Of a stretch of DNA of 64,000 nucleotides, positions 10,588 to 22,904 are shown piece after piece (positions within the stretch are counted from its first letter, which is position 1; each line of letters begins with the position of its first letter). Source of the DNA: Anastrepha obliqua (lineage: Eukaryota; Arthropoda; Insecta; Diptera; Tephritidae); assembly GCF_027943255.1 (NCBI RefSeq), contig NC_072895.1, positions 79,114,001-79,178,000 on the forward strand, in the 5' to 3' direction. The position numbers were made by a program, and so were the translations under genes. The notes beneath the pieces were generated by a model. It was not told where the DNA came from, made no database searches, and saw nothing but the letters and a program-made list of their open reading frames with translations.

Positions 10588-11375
10588 GTTGTCAAAAAAG
10601 TAGATAAACTTTGAAATCATAATTCCGGAGAGATATGAAACTCGTCCTGTCAGTTGAGAGAGTGCGGCTTGCATTAGAATATCGATAATTGAAATTGTAT
10701 GGATAAGGAAAAAGGCATACTTCATTTTAAAATAATTTGCAGAATAATTGCCAAGCAAAGCTTGACTATTATTGAAAAATACCAAACTCAAATTTTATTG
10801 ATGGCTTTTATTAGGGGACTAACTAAACGTAAAAAAGTCGGACCCTTGAACAAAATTAAAAAAAAAAGTGAACGTACAGCAAACACAAATTTCATTTTTT
10901 AAATAATCTTTAAAATCGAATATCTCGAAAATGTTTACATTTTGGACATTGTGTGATATATCCACAATAATCATGAATTACGTAACTACATAGTAATGCC
11001 CATAAGTATCTAGGACGACTTGCCGGCAGACCTACCATACTTTTATGCCCAAAAGTTTTTATTTTCTTCAGATTATCTGGTGACATCTTAACAAATTCTT
11101 TTACCGCAAAGCATGTGCAGAAGTATAACGGCGAGCTATAACCACTTGTTAAGTTAACCACAAGTTGGTGCATGATCCGGCGATATTTTTTTGGTAGATT
11201 GTTTGCAGCTCCCGGAGCATATGTGCATATACTTAGTCCTGCCATAAATTCAAATTTTACAATACATACTGGAAGAACAAATTCGCAGAAAAAACTACCG
11301 GTTTTTGTGCTTTTGTTTGTATGCATTCTACTCATAAATTTTTCTTAGTTTTGTGGCAAATTTCGCTTGTTAACA
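10588..11375. other. Unresolved stretch with a minus-strand open frame
   Basis: A 141-codon minus-strand frame runs 11335-10910 and includes two close cysteine pairs (CPKC near its end). I do not recognise it and see no splice or regulatory context, so I do not call it a gene. The rest is AT-rich. Confidence 0.35.
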
Positions 11376-12033
11376 ATGGAGAGGAGACCTAATGAAAATC
11401 GCACTGCAGGGATTGCATTATCAAAGGGTGCTAAAAGCGCAAGTGAGATTAACGAATTGCTGAAAAAACTTAATATTTCAATTTACTGCACCATCAATCG
11501 TTTTCCCCAAGCGTCTGAAGTGCCAGACATAAAAAGAAGTGATTGTCTTAGCGTGGTGTGAACCAGTGCAGCCATAAAAGCCGTTCGACAAAGAATGCGC
11601 AGAAATCCCATTAGAAAGCAGAAAATCATGTCCAGGGAAATGAATGCATCGACCAGATCCATGTCAAGACTAATTAAAAATGATCTCCACAAAATATTAT
11701 TTTCACAGATGAGAAAATGTTCACTGTTGAAGAAGTTTTTAATAAACAAAACCACAAAATCTCTGGTGGGGAGAGAATTGTAAAGGCATTACATCTCTTC
11801 ATTTCGGCAAAAAAGGGTTAAGACCGGACCAAATGTGTACCAGAAGGATAGCTTAGAAGGCGTGGTGAAGCAGTCTCTCTTCGATAGAGAGCGTTGGATC
11901 TTTCACCAAGATTCCGCTCCGGCCAATAGGGCGAAAACCACCCAGCAGTGATCACCTGTCGAAGGCGTGTTGCAATAACTGAATGACCTAATCGTTTGAA
12001 GGCTTTTGTAAAAGCGAATGCTGACCATCTCAA
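11376..12033 (+). mobile_element. Tc1/mariner-superfamily transposase relic
   Basis: Begins at an ATG with MERRPNENRTAGIALSKG and an N-terminal helix-turn-helix (SASEINELLKKLNIS). Linker residues RMRRNPIRKQKIMSREMN and STRSMSRLIKNDLH follow, then a catalytic-region block with WIFHQDSAPANRAKTTQQ, whose QDSAPA carries the second catalytic Asp. Segments around the first and third catalytic residues are missing or out of frame, and there are stops and frameshifts, so the element is dead. The terminal repeats were not found. A SINE is inserted directly downstream. Confidence 0.75.
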
Positions 12034-12057
12034 ATGAAAATTAAAAAAAAAAAATAT

Positions 12058-12374
12058 TATTATTTATATATATATATAATTGCCGCGTACACCCCTTTTG
12101 GGTGTTTGGCCGAGCTCCTCCTCCTATTTGTGGTGTTCGTTTTGATGTTGTTTCACAAATGGAGAAACCTACAGTTTCAAGCCGACTACATACGGCAAAT
12201 GGTTTTTTATGAGGAGCTTTTTCATGGCAGAAATACACTCGGAAGTTTGCCTGCCGACCGCTATTAGAAAAAAACGTTTTCTTCATTTTGGTCTTTCACC
12301 GAGATTCGAACCTATGTTATCTCTGAATTCCGAATGATAGTCACACACCAAACCATTCGCCTACGGCGGTCGCC
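12058..12374 (-). mobile_element. tRNA-derived SINE, full length
   Basis: Minus-strand copy with (TA)n tail at 12066-12079, ACACCC/GGGTGT-type hairpin, complete body, B box (GAGATTCGAACC on the plus strand) and head ending CGGCGGTCGCC at 12374. A few substitutions. No clear target duplication seen. Confidence 0.85.
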
Positions 12375-14599
12375 ATGATTCCATGATTAAATAAAACCAA
12401 CTTCACTAAAAAACGTATTATAACTTCATATCTATAACGGACTTAAATTGTAATATAACAGAATTTGAGGCAGGGCTAAGTACCTATGTACGATCGCAGC
12501 GATTTTCTTGATACTTTTGTATTTTAATTATTATTATTACCTACAAATAATTTGTTTTTATGTTTTTAGCTAGTTATATTTCGATGTAACGTTAACTAAT
12601 TACACTGTTTTCAAGCTTTGGTAATGGAAGTACTCGTTTTGATGGTGAGAAACATGACAGAGCTGCAGCTATTACTGGTGTATTTTTATTTTATTCCAAA
12701 ATTCAGGTCGTAACTATAAGCCACACTATAGATGAACAACTTGACTTGGGTAGACCAAAACACATTTTACAATTGGTGGTATATTTTATATTGGCAAACA
12801 TTCAATAGGAGTTCAAACCCATGGTCAAGGTGATAATATTCTTATGAAGAGCGCAAACTCCTGAGGACCATGTCGCTCAAATAAAACGTGCGTTTCACAA
12901 GAATTTGTAAAGCATTTCAACAAACTGGCAGGAGAATTGGCAGACTACGCACCACCTGGCTGCGCTCAACAGAAACTGAAATGAAGTCTATTGTCATGGA
13001 ACGAACTAAGATCGCTAGCACAAAACTGTGTCCGTTAGCGAAGAGAAGTGGTTGACGCCCTATGCTCCAAATAGGAGTTAGAAGATCAAATATGCACAAA
13101 TAGTAAAAGGCTGCATCCATTTACAACAAATACAAAATTGGTGGTGATGCAATGGACCAAAAAGTGCTTAGGTATAGTATAGCAAAAAGGTAGCGTTTGC
13201 CTTTTTTTATAAAACGGTCGATGTTACGGCGCTGGTAACATTCAGTTACTGCAACAAGAACTTCGTATTCAGAACAACTGATGGTCGTTAGTTTTTTTAT
13301 AACGTAATGGTTGAATCTCTTGTAGCACCAAATATTGTAGAGAGAATGAGCAGCCCACAATTTATTATAGAAAAATGTTTCTACCAGATCTTTTTCTAAA
13401 TCTCTTTTTTTGTGGTTAGTACTAATTTTCTTAGTTTACATATTCTTTTAATTAATTTTTTGTTTTTAGTAATGCGTTTGTTTGACTTACGAGGTTCCGA
13501 TAGGTTCAGATACTTCAGAAAACATAAACACCAAATTGTACGTTATGTCCGCGCAGGTTGTAGATAAATGATACAGAAAAACGCGTTTCTCATGTGTTGA
13601 TTGCCTGAATTTTGGATGCATTAAACAATCAAGACAATTTCAATACTGCCTAAAGTAATAATTTTATGTTGCTCTGTATATTTTTAAATGCATTATTACC
13701 CAGAAAAATGTATTTATATAAAATTAAAAATATAAAATACGCAACCGGCAGCTTTTACCTTATTTCTTCATATTTTATACTATGGTCTGGCCATTCCATG
13801 CGAGGTACGAATTAGTTTATGCAAGGTGGTGCCCTCTCAAGAATTAATATTTAAAACTAGGTTGCCACATGAATGTTTGTTGTATGAATGTTATTTGTGC
13901 CATTATTTTGGCACCAACTCAATATATTAATTGGGAAGTTGTTTAGTTGGTTGTCGAGAGTGACTCATTTTTTACATCAGCGAATATTTAAAGATAATCG
14001 CCGTAACATGCATAAACATGTATTTGTGTTCTTGTATAATTAAACTAAGGCAATTGTGTTTCAGCCATAAGACTGTGACGGAGTACTCCATTTACTTTTC
14101 TATTTAGAGGAAATGTTTTATGTAGTTTATTACCTTTGGACCAACGGTCCATGCAGCTATTTGCTCTATTACTGGAAGTAATCCTACCCAGTCAAAAGAT
14201 GTTTTATATCTAAAGAAAGAATTTAGTCAGTCTGCCGTCACAGCCATTTATAATAGTGAGTGTGCCCAATGATATAAAAGGTTCAGAGGTGGCATAAAAC
14301 TGTGGAAAAGCACCCATCAAATAGGAAAGGCCCATGAAATGGTGTCAGTGCCAATTGTTATTAATATTAATATTAATATTATTTGTTTCGGTTTCAGTGA
14401 GAGATTCAATTCAGGAGCAATTGGTCGTTAGCCTAGGGGCGCCGATGGGGTGGTCATCTTAAATTTATCTGGTGGGAGCAGCATTTCTATTTTCAGCCGC
14501 TTGCTACCAGACACACGCTGTTTTGGGCTAAGTGCTTATATAAAGACGCCACTTTCTTGCTTTGTCGATGAAGGATTTGACCTTGTAGTTTTGTTTAAG
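12375..14599. other. 2.2 kb non-coding stretch
   Basis: I find no gene. A moderately complex block at 12830-13120 may be decayed coding DNA but shows no motif I know. A (TTAATA)n microsatellite lies at about 14358-14382. Confidence 0.45.
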
Positions 14600-14920
14600 A
14601 TTGTACGGAGCCCACTGTCCATCCTTCCACGTCCGTATCCACCACCCCATCTGACGAAGACCAATTGACATATGAATTCGAGAACGCAAATGGAACTGGA
14701 TTAGCCATTCGTTGCGCAAGCTAGCGACCGACATAAGTAGAATGGCCCATAACTGGAACCCACAATGATCGCGCAGCAAGGGGCGCCCAAAAGGAGCTTG
14801 GCGACGTAGCATTAATGAAGAATTTTCACAAATAGACGAATCTCTCTCAAGGACACAAATTAAGACGTAAGTAAACAACAAGCGGGAAGTAAACACAATA
14901 CGTTCAAAGATGGCGCGATA
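14600..14920 (+). mobile_element. Non-LTR retrotransposon ORF2 C-terminal relic
   Basis: In the plus strand, RKWNWI-like residues are followed by SHSLRKLATDISRMAHNWNP, then RSKGRPKGAWRRSINEEF and SLSRTQI. The pattern W-I-(G/S)-H-(S/T)-L-R-(K/R)...A-x-x-W-N-P-Q...(K/R)-G-R-P...W-R-R is the recurrent C-terminal tail of insect endonuclease/RT LINEs. In-frame stops are present, and the RT core is not recognisable upstream. A SINE follows within 40 bp. Confidence 0.65.
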
Positions 14921-14949
14921 GGAACTAATAATATATATGTATATATATA

Positions 14950-15278
14950 ATAATTATATATATATATAATTGGCGCGTACACCCTTTTGGGTGTTTGGCC
15001 GAGCTCCTCCTCGTATTTGTGGTGTGCGCCTTGTTATTGTTCCATAAATGGGGGACCTACAGTTTCAAGCCGACTCCGAACGGCAGATATTTTTTATGAG
15101 GAGCTTTTTCATGGCAGAAATACACTCGGAGGTTTGCTATTGCCTGCCGAGGGGCGACCGCTATTAGGAAAATGTTTTTTTTTTAATTTTGATGTTTTCA
15201 CCGAGATTTGAACCGACGTTCTCTCTGTGAATTGCGAATGGTAGTCGCGCAGCAACCCATTCGGCTACGGCCGCCGCC
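14950..15278 (-). mobile_element. tRNA-derived SINE, full length
   Basis: Minus-strand copy with long (TA)n tail, ACACCC/GGGTGT hairpin, body, B-box complement (GAGATTTGAACC) and head ending GGCCGCCGCC. The B box has one substitution relative to other copies. Inserted just after the LINE tail at 14.6-14.9 kb. Confidence 0.85.
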
Positions 15279-16830
15279 TATAAAAATTAATATTATACAA
15301 TAAAAAGAATCAAAAAGCGGTTTCTCGAAGAGATAGAATATTCTATTGACAGATAATTAGATAGAATCCTATTAACAATGAAAGGCGAAATATTTGCACT
15401 AAAACAGCCCTAATGCGAACAATTAAGCAAACAAATTTTGGGTTCAAATTTCATGTGCGTTTTTTTTTTAATTGTATGCAGCAGTTATTAGAGCCCCTGC
15501 TAAATATTTTCATACCGAATGCATTTTATGAAATGTTTTTAACAATCAGATTATATCAGAAAAAGGTTCTTTAGTCAAGTACTCGCATGTAATTAATTGT
15601 ACGCAGGTTTTCAAAGTAGATTGCTAGGTTCTGTGAACTGTGTATAGTCCATGCAATAATAATAAATACAAAAGAAGAGAACTAAAAACAAAACACTAAA
15701 AAAATAAAAATAGACCAGAATCCACTGATAGCCAAGCGATCACAAACGTTTTACGCGCCCAATTAGTTGCCACGAAACTCATGTAAAATACGTACATACA
15801 AATATCCATACATACATACGTACTAGGCATTGTACATACATATAATTGGATGTAAATTTTTAAGGAAAGTGCCGCGAAGAGAACAAAATAATGTGGCGAA
15901 TTGTTTAAGAAGGGACTACGCAGTGAATTCGCACACACATAGCTATAAATAGGCAGATGCATATGTAAGTATGAACATTCACATATTCGCCAGAATAAGT
16001 TTCGTCACAAATATATACGTGGCACGTAGGCACTTATTGTATTATATGTAATGCAAGAAACGAACAACAATATCCACCTGTGGCTGCTGCAACTTAAACT
16101 AATTAACCTCAATTACGTTGTCACACATGCAGCATTTGCCACATGTAAACGACGCCCCTGACAATCGGTGCGATAACAGTGTTTGTGTGCTACAACAAAC
16201 GCTGACTAACAAAAACAACGCCAACCCACCATCAAGAATAACTGTCACTTTATCACGAACCTAATGCTAGAGAGTATGTGCATGTGTGTGTGAACGCGGA
16301 CACTTGGTCCAGTCAGCATCTAGGTGTAAATGGTGCGAATGAATTGGCGAAAGTGCGGCTAATAGGCAGACATTATAACTTGACACGCACATACACACTC
16401 ACAGACAAATAGTATAAAAAAACCTAATCAATTAGTGGCAACAAATGCGTGGCTGATGTCTGTCTTCTATTTTGATGAAATCCTCATCGCTCGCATTTTG
16501 ATTTTTGCTCCAAATACTTGTGTTACAAACTTTTCCGCTAGACGTCAAATGTCTCACTTTCGGGTAGGTGACACAGATTCCCCAACACTGACGGGGCGCT
16601 TAAAGCGTAGCACGCGCATACATAGCACCTTTCTGCACATTCACAGATTCACACGCGCCACAAAGTTTACCTTTCACCACTGCGCTGCTTGTATGCAGGC
16701 CTCAGTGTATACCTTTTCAATTTGACAGCTTAAAGTAAGTCACAAATGCATACGATTTTGTGATTGACTTTTATTCACTTTTTAATAAATATATGCGGCT
16801 TATGCGATATTCGGATAGGCCAAAAGCAAA
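15279..16830. other. 1.5 kb non-coding stretch with fly-type microsatellites
   Basis: CATACATA and CACACA repeats at 15790-15845 and 16280-16400. From about 16040 on, base composition is less AT-biased than the surroundings, as in promoter-proximal DNA upstream of the next entry. No RNA gene or motif is certain. Confidence 0.45.
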
Positions 16831-17396
16831 ATGTCGCAAAACAACGGAAATCACAAAAACACGTTACACACACTTCCGACTCGTCAAAAATTCAGTTCGA
16901 CTGACGCGTTTGTGACTGTGCGACTACAAGACAGCAGCAGCCAATCCGATTTGCGAGGCGACGGTACAACGATAAGACTATACGACGATGCGACAACAAT
17001 ACGAAATTGTCGACTAACTGTTCGCCTGAATTTGTCGAGTGACGAATGTCGAGTTCGCGCTGAGGGAAAACGTGCGACCAGTTGCTGTGAGCGGCACGTT
17101 GCATCTGTTTGCGTTCGAAATCTTTTTGATTTCTGCTCCTCGACGACGACGACGGCTACGACTACAACACCATCTACACCACCATCGCCATCGCCGTCGC
17201 CAGCGCCAGCGCTGCGACATCAACGACGACGATGACGCCGGCGACGTTTATAGTCAGCACACAAACAAATATTCAAACAAACGATTAGAGTACGCATCCA
17301 GTCACACGCTGACAACGACACGAAAGTGGCACAGTGGCATGTTCTTTCGTATGCCGTACACTAATAAAATATAAAGAAACTCATAAGGTAAGACCG
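16831..17396 (+). other. Candidate 5' exon of a host gene
   Basis: An ATG in a good fly context (GCAAAATG) opens a 134-codon frame to 17235. Its last third is low-complexity Thr/Ser/Pro from GAC/ACC triplet repeats (about 17137-17200), which makes the coding call weak. A strong donor AAG|GTAAGA lies at about 17387-17395. Together the GC-richer block, the triplet repeats and the donor resemble an untranslated or short-coding first exon of a fly gene with long introns. No downstream exon was recognised. Confidence 0.25.
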
Positions 17397-17454
17397 ACTA
17401 CAAAGTTATTTTGTATCTTAGCACAGCCCGGCTACGAATTGCATACTCGGTCGA

Positions 17455-17590
17455 AACCTACTTGGGAATGCTCGGTATGGTAAGTCCCTCCGTACGGCAG
17501 ATGATTTTTTTGAGACGATTTTTTATGTCAAATATGCACTCAGAGGTATATATATACATATGTCAGTGTCGACCGAGGATCGATTGTCAT
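17455..17590 (-). mobile_element. Old SINE fragment
   Basis: Diverged minus-strand SINE body: TAAGTCCCTCCGTACGGCAG, then GAGACGATTTTTTATGTCA (compare GAGGAGCTTTTTCATGGCA), ATATGCACTCAGAGG and a CATTAAGAAAAATATTT-like end. Confidence 0.5.
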
Positions 17591-17639
17591 TAAGAAAAAT
17601 ATTTCTATAACTTGATGCTTGACGTTCGAATGAGTTTGT

Positions 17640-17890
17640 ACATGAAGACCATTCGGCAGGGCCCGGACTTGAAACACATTGTGGCCATGAGACATTAAAT
17701 GAAAGAAAAGGTTGCTTCAAATTGTGCTCGCCCATCGATAACAATGGAAGATCTCCGAGTGTATATCTGACATGAAACAGATTCTCATAAAAACAGGCTT
17801 CAATTCGGAGGCGGCATAAAACTGTAGATCCGTTACTTGGTGGAAAAACATTAAGACGCACACCACTCGGCCAAATACGCACCAATGGCA
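17640..17890 (+). mobile_element. Old, rearranged SINE copy
   Basis: Diverged plus-strand copy: CTCGCCCATCGATAACAATG, CTCCGAGTGTATATCTGACA, AACTGTAGATCCGTTACTTG, CAAGACGCACACCAC-like and CTCGGCCAAA. It ends in a (TTTA)n tail at 17894-17915. It faces the fragment just upstream in opposite orientation. Confidence 0.6.
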
Positions 17891-17915
17891 ATTTATATTT
17901 ATTTATTTATTTACT

Positions 17916-20699
17916 CGTTCAGTCTACAGAGGAGTGTTCTTACAGCCTACCTATCTGTAATTTATTGACATATTTAAACTTAAAATAAAATCGATTATGC
18001 AGCAATATATATAACATAATCTGTTTCACCTTGCAATTGCCTCATTTTTAGCGTAGTTTGAAATGCTCACTGACCCTACCTTTATTCTGCTTAGCCGAAA
18101 GTTACGTAGGTTGAGAAAGTTAGTTGGATCGGATTCAATTTTTATTGCTTACTAATATGCTGTATTTAAACAATAAGGGCCAGTAATTTTTTCTATCCCA
18201 CAAAGATTGCAGAGTTTTCATCTGGCAATATAGAATGGAAGATAACCTCGTCAGGGCAATTTACACATAGCGATTTTCGTAAATATTTTTTAACGCTTTC
18301 TATTTTGTTAGATTATTCATCATAGTAAGGGTTTCTTATCAACAAAAAATGCTAATATACTCGATGTATATACTTCTTTAAGTTTTACTCTTTTAATTCC
18401 AGAAAAATTTATATCGTCAATGTTATTAGGATACCATTCGGTTCCTCCAGAACTTTTGATTGTATATATTTTAAATTGGAACTATTTTGTGAAACTAAGA
18501 ACTTACCGATAGCCAATGGCTTACAAAAATTCATTCAAAAGAATTAAAATAATAATAATTACAATATTAATAATGTCGGATATGTACCACTGTGTGACTG
18601 AATAATTCAAGGAATACCATGTTGGCTACTTGTAGTAGTAGCAAAAACAGAGAAAAAACTTATAACAAAAGCGCAAACACTTGTACAGTATTGAAACACA
18701 AGTAGATCAGACAAAACAATAGACGAAGTCCCACACAAAGAGGAAGCAGAGGACCCGACAACAGCAAAATTGTCGTCAACTTTGACAGAGCAGCAACTGA
18801 AGCACATGAAACATGCGACGACATACATACAGACCGACTTATATGACAAACGACGTTCGCTTCGCTGCTGGTGTTGCCGTGCCTGTGTTTATTGGCTTCG
18901 CGCACGAAAAAACAACGATGCATGGTAAAAATCAAAAGAACAATAACAATAATAATAAAAAAATGGCGAACGGCAACAATCGACAAAATCGAACAAATTC
19001 GGCAAAGTATAAAACAAATGAAAAAATAAGCACACCATCCATACAAACGTACACATATACATACATATGTGTATGCGGTTTTTCTTTTATAAAAAGAAAA
19101 AACTTTAAATTATGCCGCAATCGGAAAATGTGAGCGCTGTGACAAAAGAGTCGTCGAGTAAAATGTCAAAAAAGAGAAAAGGAAGTTGCGAGTGAGGTCC
19201 GGCGACAAAGTCAGGAAAAAGGAAACAAACAGTATGTACGATAGGAATGTGAGTGTGTGAGTGCGTAGTAAGTTTATGTGGTTTTTGCTTCTGGTAGATG
19301 TAGAAACATGTGTAAGCAAGTGTAAGTCAGTGTTACAACAGCGTCATCTGACGTTAGAAAAACTGAAAAACTGCCAAAATTACAAGGCAACAAAGATTGA
19401 GAAAGAAGTTAGCAAAACAAAATCACTTAAACATTTTCTCAAATGTGAAGTTTTTTAAGCACATTTTTATTTATTTACATATAAATTAAGTATTACTTGT
19501 ATAATTGTAGAATAGTTACGTGCCCCTAGAGCAATTCCTATAAAATTTCCTATTCGACGACTAATTTGTTTACCTGGCGGAGATTAATAAATTATCGCCC
19601 TCGAAGCCCAGAAAAACGTAAAAAATAGAATATATTTCATGTAAGAAAGTATGGAAAGAAATAAGTAAATATATTTATCTGCTGTTGAAAAGGTGTGTGT
19701 GTGCGTATTTGAGAAAAGGATACACGAAAGCTTTAACTCCGTGTGGAGTGGAGTGTGGAGTTATATTAAATTTCTTACAGTTCTCTGCTGTTTTACCGTA
19801 GTTGTGTCCAAAATGATGTATGTACGAGTGGCATTGCTTTCATTTGCGATACTGTTCTCGAAGCTAATTTAAAGTTTCTTCCAATGGCATTTTAAGTAAG
19901 CTAAAAATTAAAGGTAACTTCACAGCATAAAATTAAGGACTCACAATACATCCTTATGTCAAAAAAAAAAAACATAAGGCGGCATATTTTCCATATGTTT
20001 AGATTTACTGTTCTTTCTGAAACAAAGTTATAAAACCCCCAAATATTTATTACTAAACTCTATTAGATCGAAATTCTAAATTTGTTCCAACCATAACGTG
20101 ACATTTAAAAAATCGGAAAGATGTTTGCTTTATTGCCTGGCAAATCCGAATCCAACTTCGAATCACAGATCAGCCTCTCCTCCAATAAATGTGGCAATTC
20201 TTAAGTATCCCACAAAATGAATCACATATTACCATATTTGAGCTAAATAGATATTAAATATAATTAATAAGTGCGTACTCTTAGAGCCAAAGTGTTTAGA
20301 GTGGTGCGGTTATTTGAAAAAAAAAAATAGTATGAGTAATATTAGTCAAAAATGAAATATCATCCTCCCATAAACATACATGTATTAAAAAGTTAAGTAA
20401 ATGTTTATAGGTTTTCTAGGTTACTTGATTTATAAAAAGTGAGAAAATTAAAAATAAACGGCTACATACTTATCGTAGCCCGCGAAATTTGAAACCTTCG
20501 CCTTATTTTTGAGCATGGAAGGAAATAAAAAGCACGTGCAATGTTCTACAATAAAATTAAAAAAAAATAGTCATAAAGGAATAAAAATTATTTTAAAGAA
20601 GACCAGCTAAATACAAATCACAATGGAACAAATAAAAATATTCGCGGCAGTATTTGGCGAATGTGTCGATATGCGTAAACTGAGAAAAATGTAACGTTT
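17916..20699. other. 2.8 kb non-coding stretch
   Basis: No gene recognised. The block at 18600-19140 is rich in CAA/ACA words and CATA repeats, resembling fly 5' UTR or intronic DNA; a donor-like sequence is not obvious. An A run lies at 19961-19970. Confidence 0.45.
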
Positions 20700-20705
20700 C
20701 TTTTA

Positions 20706-20812
20706 TATTACATTTTTGAAAATGACAGTCATAGTGGGTAAACTTAAAAGTTTCTGGAATCTACCCGTAGATGGAATTTGCCAGTTGTGTCATTTTGAAA
20801 ATGTAAAATTTG
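20706..20812. repeat. Short inverted repeat of about 20 bp arms
   Basis: TTACATTTTTGAAAATGACA near 20709-20728 recurs inverted as TGTCATTTTGAAAATGTAA near 20788-20806, with one gap. It may be a small foldback element. No target duplication is clear. Confidence 0.4.
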
Positions 20813-20939
20813 ATATTTTAAGTGCAAAAAGGATTGACAGCTCAAAAATTTGTCAAGGAATTTAGTTTTAACATCGGCTTAAGAAAGTAAATGTTGTGGA
20901 AAATTTAAATTTCTCGTGAACATTTTCGGTGATAATATT

Positions 20940-21235
20940 TTCCGATTTTTAATCAATGTATGGATCGGCAGTCTCTACCTTTGGCAATGTAGCACCACAT
21001 AAAACTACGGTGCTGACAAGTGGTTTGCAAAACCAAAGCAGGGCCATGCTAGTATCAGTGACGTATTCCGTGAAAGTCGTTGATCAATTTCTGTTACACT
21101 AGCAGACATCGACACTACTTCAGAGTAGAATAAATGTTTCGATAACTGGTTTCTTCGAATGCGTTTATGCAGTAACACTCTAGGCTACGTTGAAGATCAA
21201 GAGAAGGCCGAAAATAGATTTTTCGAAGCAATTGT
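20940..21235. other. Unresolved stretch before a LINE relic
   Basis: Less AT-rich than the flanks and probably decayed coding DNA of the next element, but no motif is readable. Confidence 0.3.
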
Positions 21236-21750
21236 TAAATTCAGCATATAATAGCATTATAAAGCCAATTTTGCTTGATGGATTCCCGCACTGGATTCAA
21301 AACTCCTACTCTAGCGCTTAACGCAATATTAAATGTGTAGACATCGCAGGCAAAACTGCCAGTGTACGTGTTACGCTCAGACTGAGGAAGGGTTACCGAA
21401 ACACTGCAGTGTGTTGCAAGCGGAGGCAGCTGCAATCAAAGAAGCAGCTGATTGACTACTCAGGCTACGAGGGCTGCTCGTGCACTCGAAATTGATCATC
21501 GATTAATCTACCTCCAGGAAAATTTAGGCATAATGGCTCTCATTTCTTTGCTATGCTTACTAATATAGCAGTCCTTGATATTACAAACCTGATGAACTTC
21601 ATATTCAACCCTCCTTTACCGCCCCCTTCTCCTTCTGTGCTATTAGTTCCCTCCGCCTTACTTCCCTTGCAATGGTATCACAAAGGATGAATTTGATATC
21701 TTTGTCCAAGTGTGCACACTCTTTGGGCAGCCATTTTAACCTGACCTAAG
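21236..21750 (+). mobile_element. Non-LTR retrotransposon relic, RNase H region to 3' end
   Basis: Scattered RNase H-like pieces (AAAIKEAADWLL-like reading near 21425-21460) are followed by HFFAMLTNIAVLDITNLMNF. A 3' segment at 21640-21740 (GGTATCACAAAGGATGAATTTGA, trimmed: the core is TTTGTCCAAGTG...TTGGGCAGCCATTT) matches the 3' end of the LINE fragment at 51.9-52.3 kb. The shared 3' end shows both are copies of one family. Frameshifts and stops throughout. Confidence 0.55.
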
Positions 21751-22316
21751 CTAGGTTTAGCATCATCAAAAATAGATGCCGGCCTATGAAGCACTTCTCA
21801 TTAGTTACTTTTAAACCGGAGCCACTCGAAGATATGATTAATGGCCCTTCCATTTTCACTTGGTATTTCCTCTGTCTACTCTAAAATCTTCAATCCGTGA
21901 ATCATCACTCTAATGAGATAAAAATGCATATGGCTTGCATATGCAAGCGATCTCGTTAGCAACTACATAGCTGCTTAAAATGTCACGATTTATTAAATAT
22001 GTATGAAAATTAGAGACACACATACATATATATATATACGTACATATGTGCATATAATTATTTCATTAGAGCGTGGAGAACACGGTGTTATAGAAGACAC
22101 AACACAAAATTTTGAAGACTTGTCTAATCACCAACCACTTGTCACCAACCACGCGAACGTGTAAGGTGATACCTTCGTGCTCATACATGATGATCAAAAA
22201 ATAAAAATAAATAATTGCATCCTATTATTTCAAGATCTAAACATATTTCACCACGAAATCATAATACCTTCTTTAAATTTTTGCTCTGAAAGAAAGTTTC
22301 ATACAACCGCACATAC
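21751..22316. other. Non-coding stretch with CATA/TATA repeats
   Basis: Microsatellite (CATA/TATA) at 22020-22055. No gene. Confidence 0.5.
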
Positions 22317-22324
22317 ATATGCAT

Positions 22325-22683
22325 TAGGGTGGGTCGATTTAAAAATCGAACGAAAAATCCCACTTTGACCCATTTAGAGTGCTCCAATCGAGTCCAACTG
22401 TATGACCGACCGCCACTAACTTTGGACGGCCGACCCACCCATGCCAGTGGCACACCCCCTGGAACTCCCCTGGGGGGTTCCCCATACAATCATTTCAAAA
22501 TATCACCATTTTTGGCCTTTACATGAGAAAAGAAACTAAAAAGTTCGACCCGAATTGGGGGACATCAGAATTCGTTTTAGAGGTATGGTTCCTTCGGCAA
22601 AGTTTCTTATTTTGATCCCTAGAATATGATTTTCACAGAGCAATGGGCGATTTTTTTGCCTCCTCACAAATCGACCCGGCCTA
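22325..22683. mobile_element. hAT-like MITE with 8-bp target duplication
   Basis: A 359-bp unit with 16-bp terminal inverted repeats, TAGGGTGGGTCGATTT on the left and TAGGCCGGGTCGATTT as the complement of the right end (14 of 16 identical). A perfect 8-bp direct repeat ATATGCAT lies at 22317-22324 and 22684-22691. An 8-bp duplication with ends fitting the YARNG pattern points to the hAT superfamily. The interior is non-coding but unusually GC-rich for this window and contains a CCCCTGG...CCCAGGGG-like palindromic stretch at 22465-22480. Confidence 0.7.
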
Positions 22684-22904
22684 ATATGCATGTATGTTTG
22701 TATTATTAATATGGGAGATACATGGGAAATGCTCGAGAATGGCATGTATTTTTTCAATTTACATTTCAGCTTTTTCGACTGACTCCGATGCAGTTATGCA
22801 ATAAAATGGTATTTCCCAGTTAATTATTGTACACACATATATTTACACATACTCGTGCACACATAAGACTATTTAAGTTTTTGCCCAATTAAAATTTGGC
22901 TTGG
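22684..22904. other. Short spacer, nothing recognised
   Basis: AT-rich DNA between the MITE and the jockey relic. Confidence 0.5.

Noticed and set aside
10910..11335. 141-codon minus-strand frame
   Set aside because: No recognisable motif, splice context or repeat partner; kept only as a note in the stretch description.
12830..13120. Possible decayed Tc1-like coding region
   Set aside because: No catalytic or HTH motif could be read in any frame.
14528..14896. 122-codon minus-strand frame
   Set aside because: Shadow of the LINE tail on the plus strand, where SHSLRKLATDISRMAHNWNP is the meaningful reading.
17014..17223. Arg/Trp-rich minus-strand frame
   Set aside because: Product of the GAC/ACC triplet repeat read backwards.
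18813..19133. Asn/Lys-rich frame
   Set aside because: AAT/CAA low-complexity and CATA repeats; no protein-like signature.
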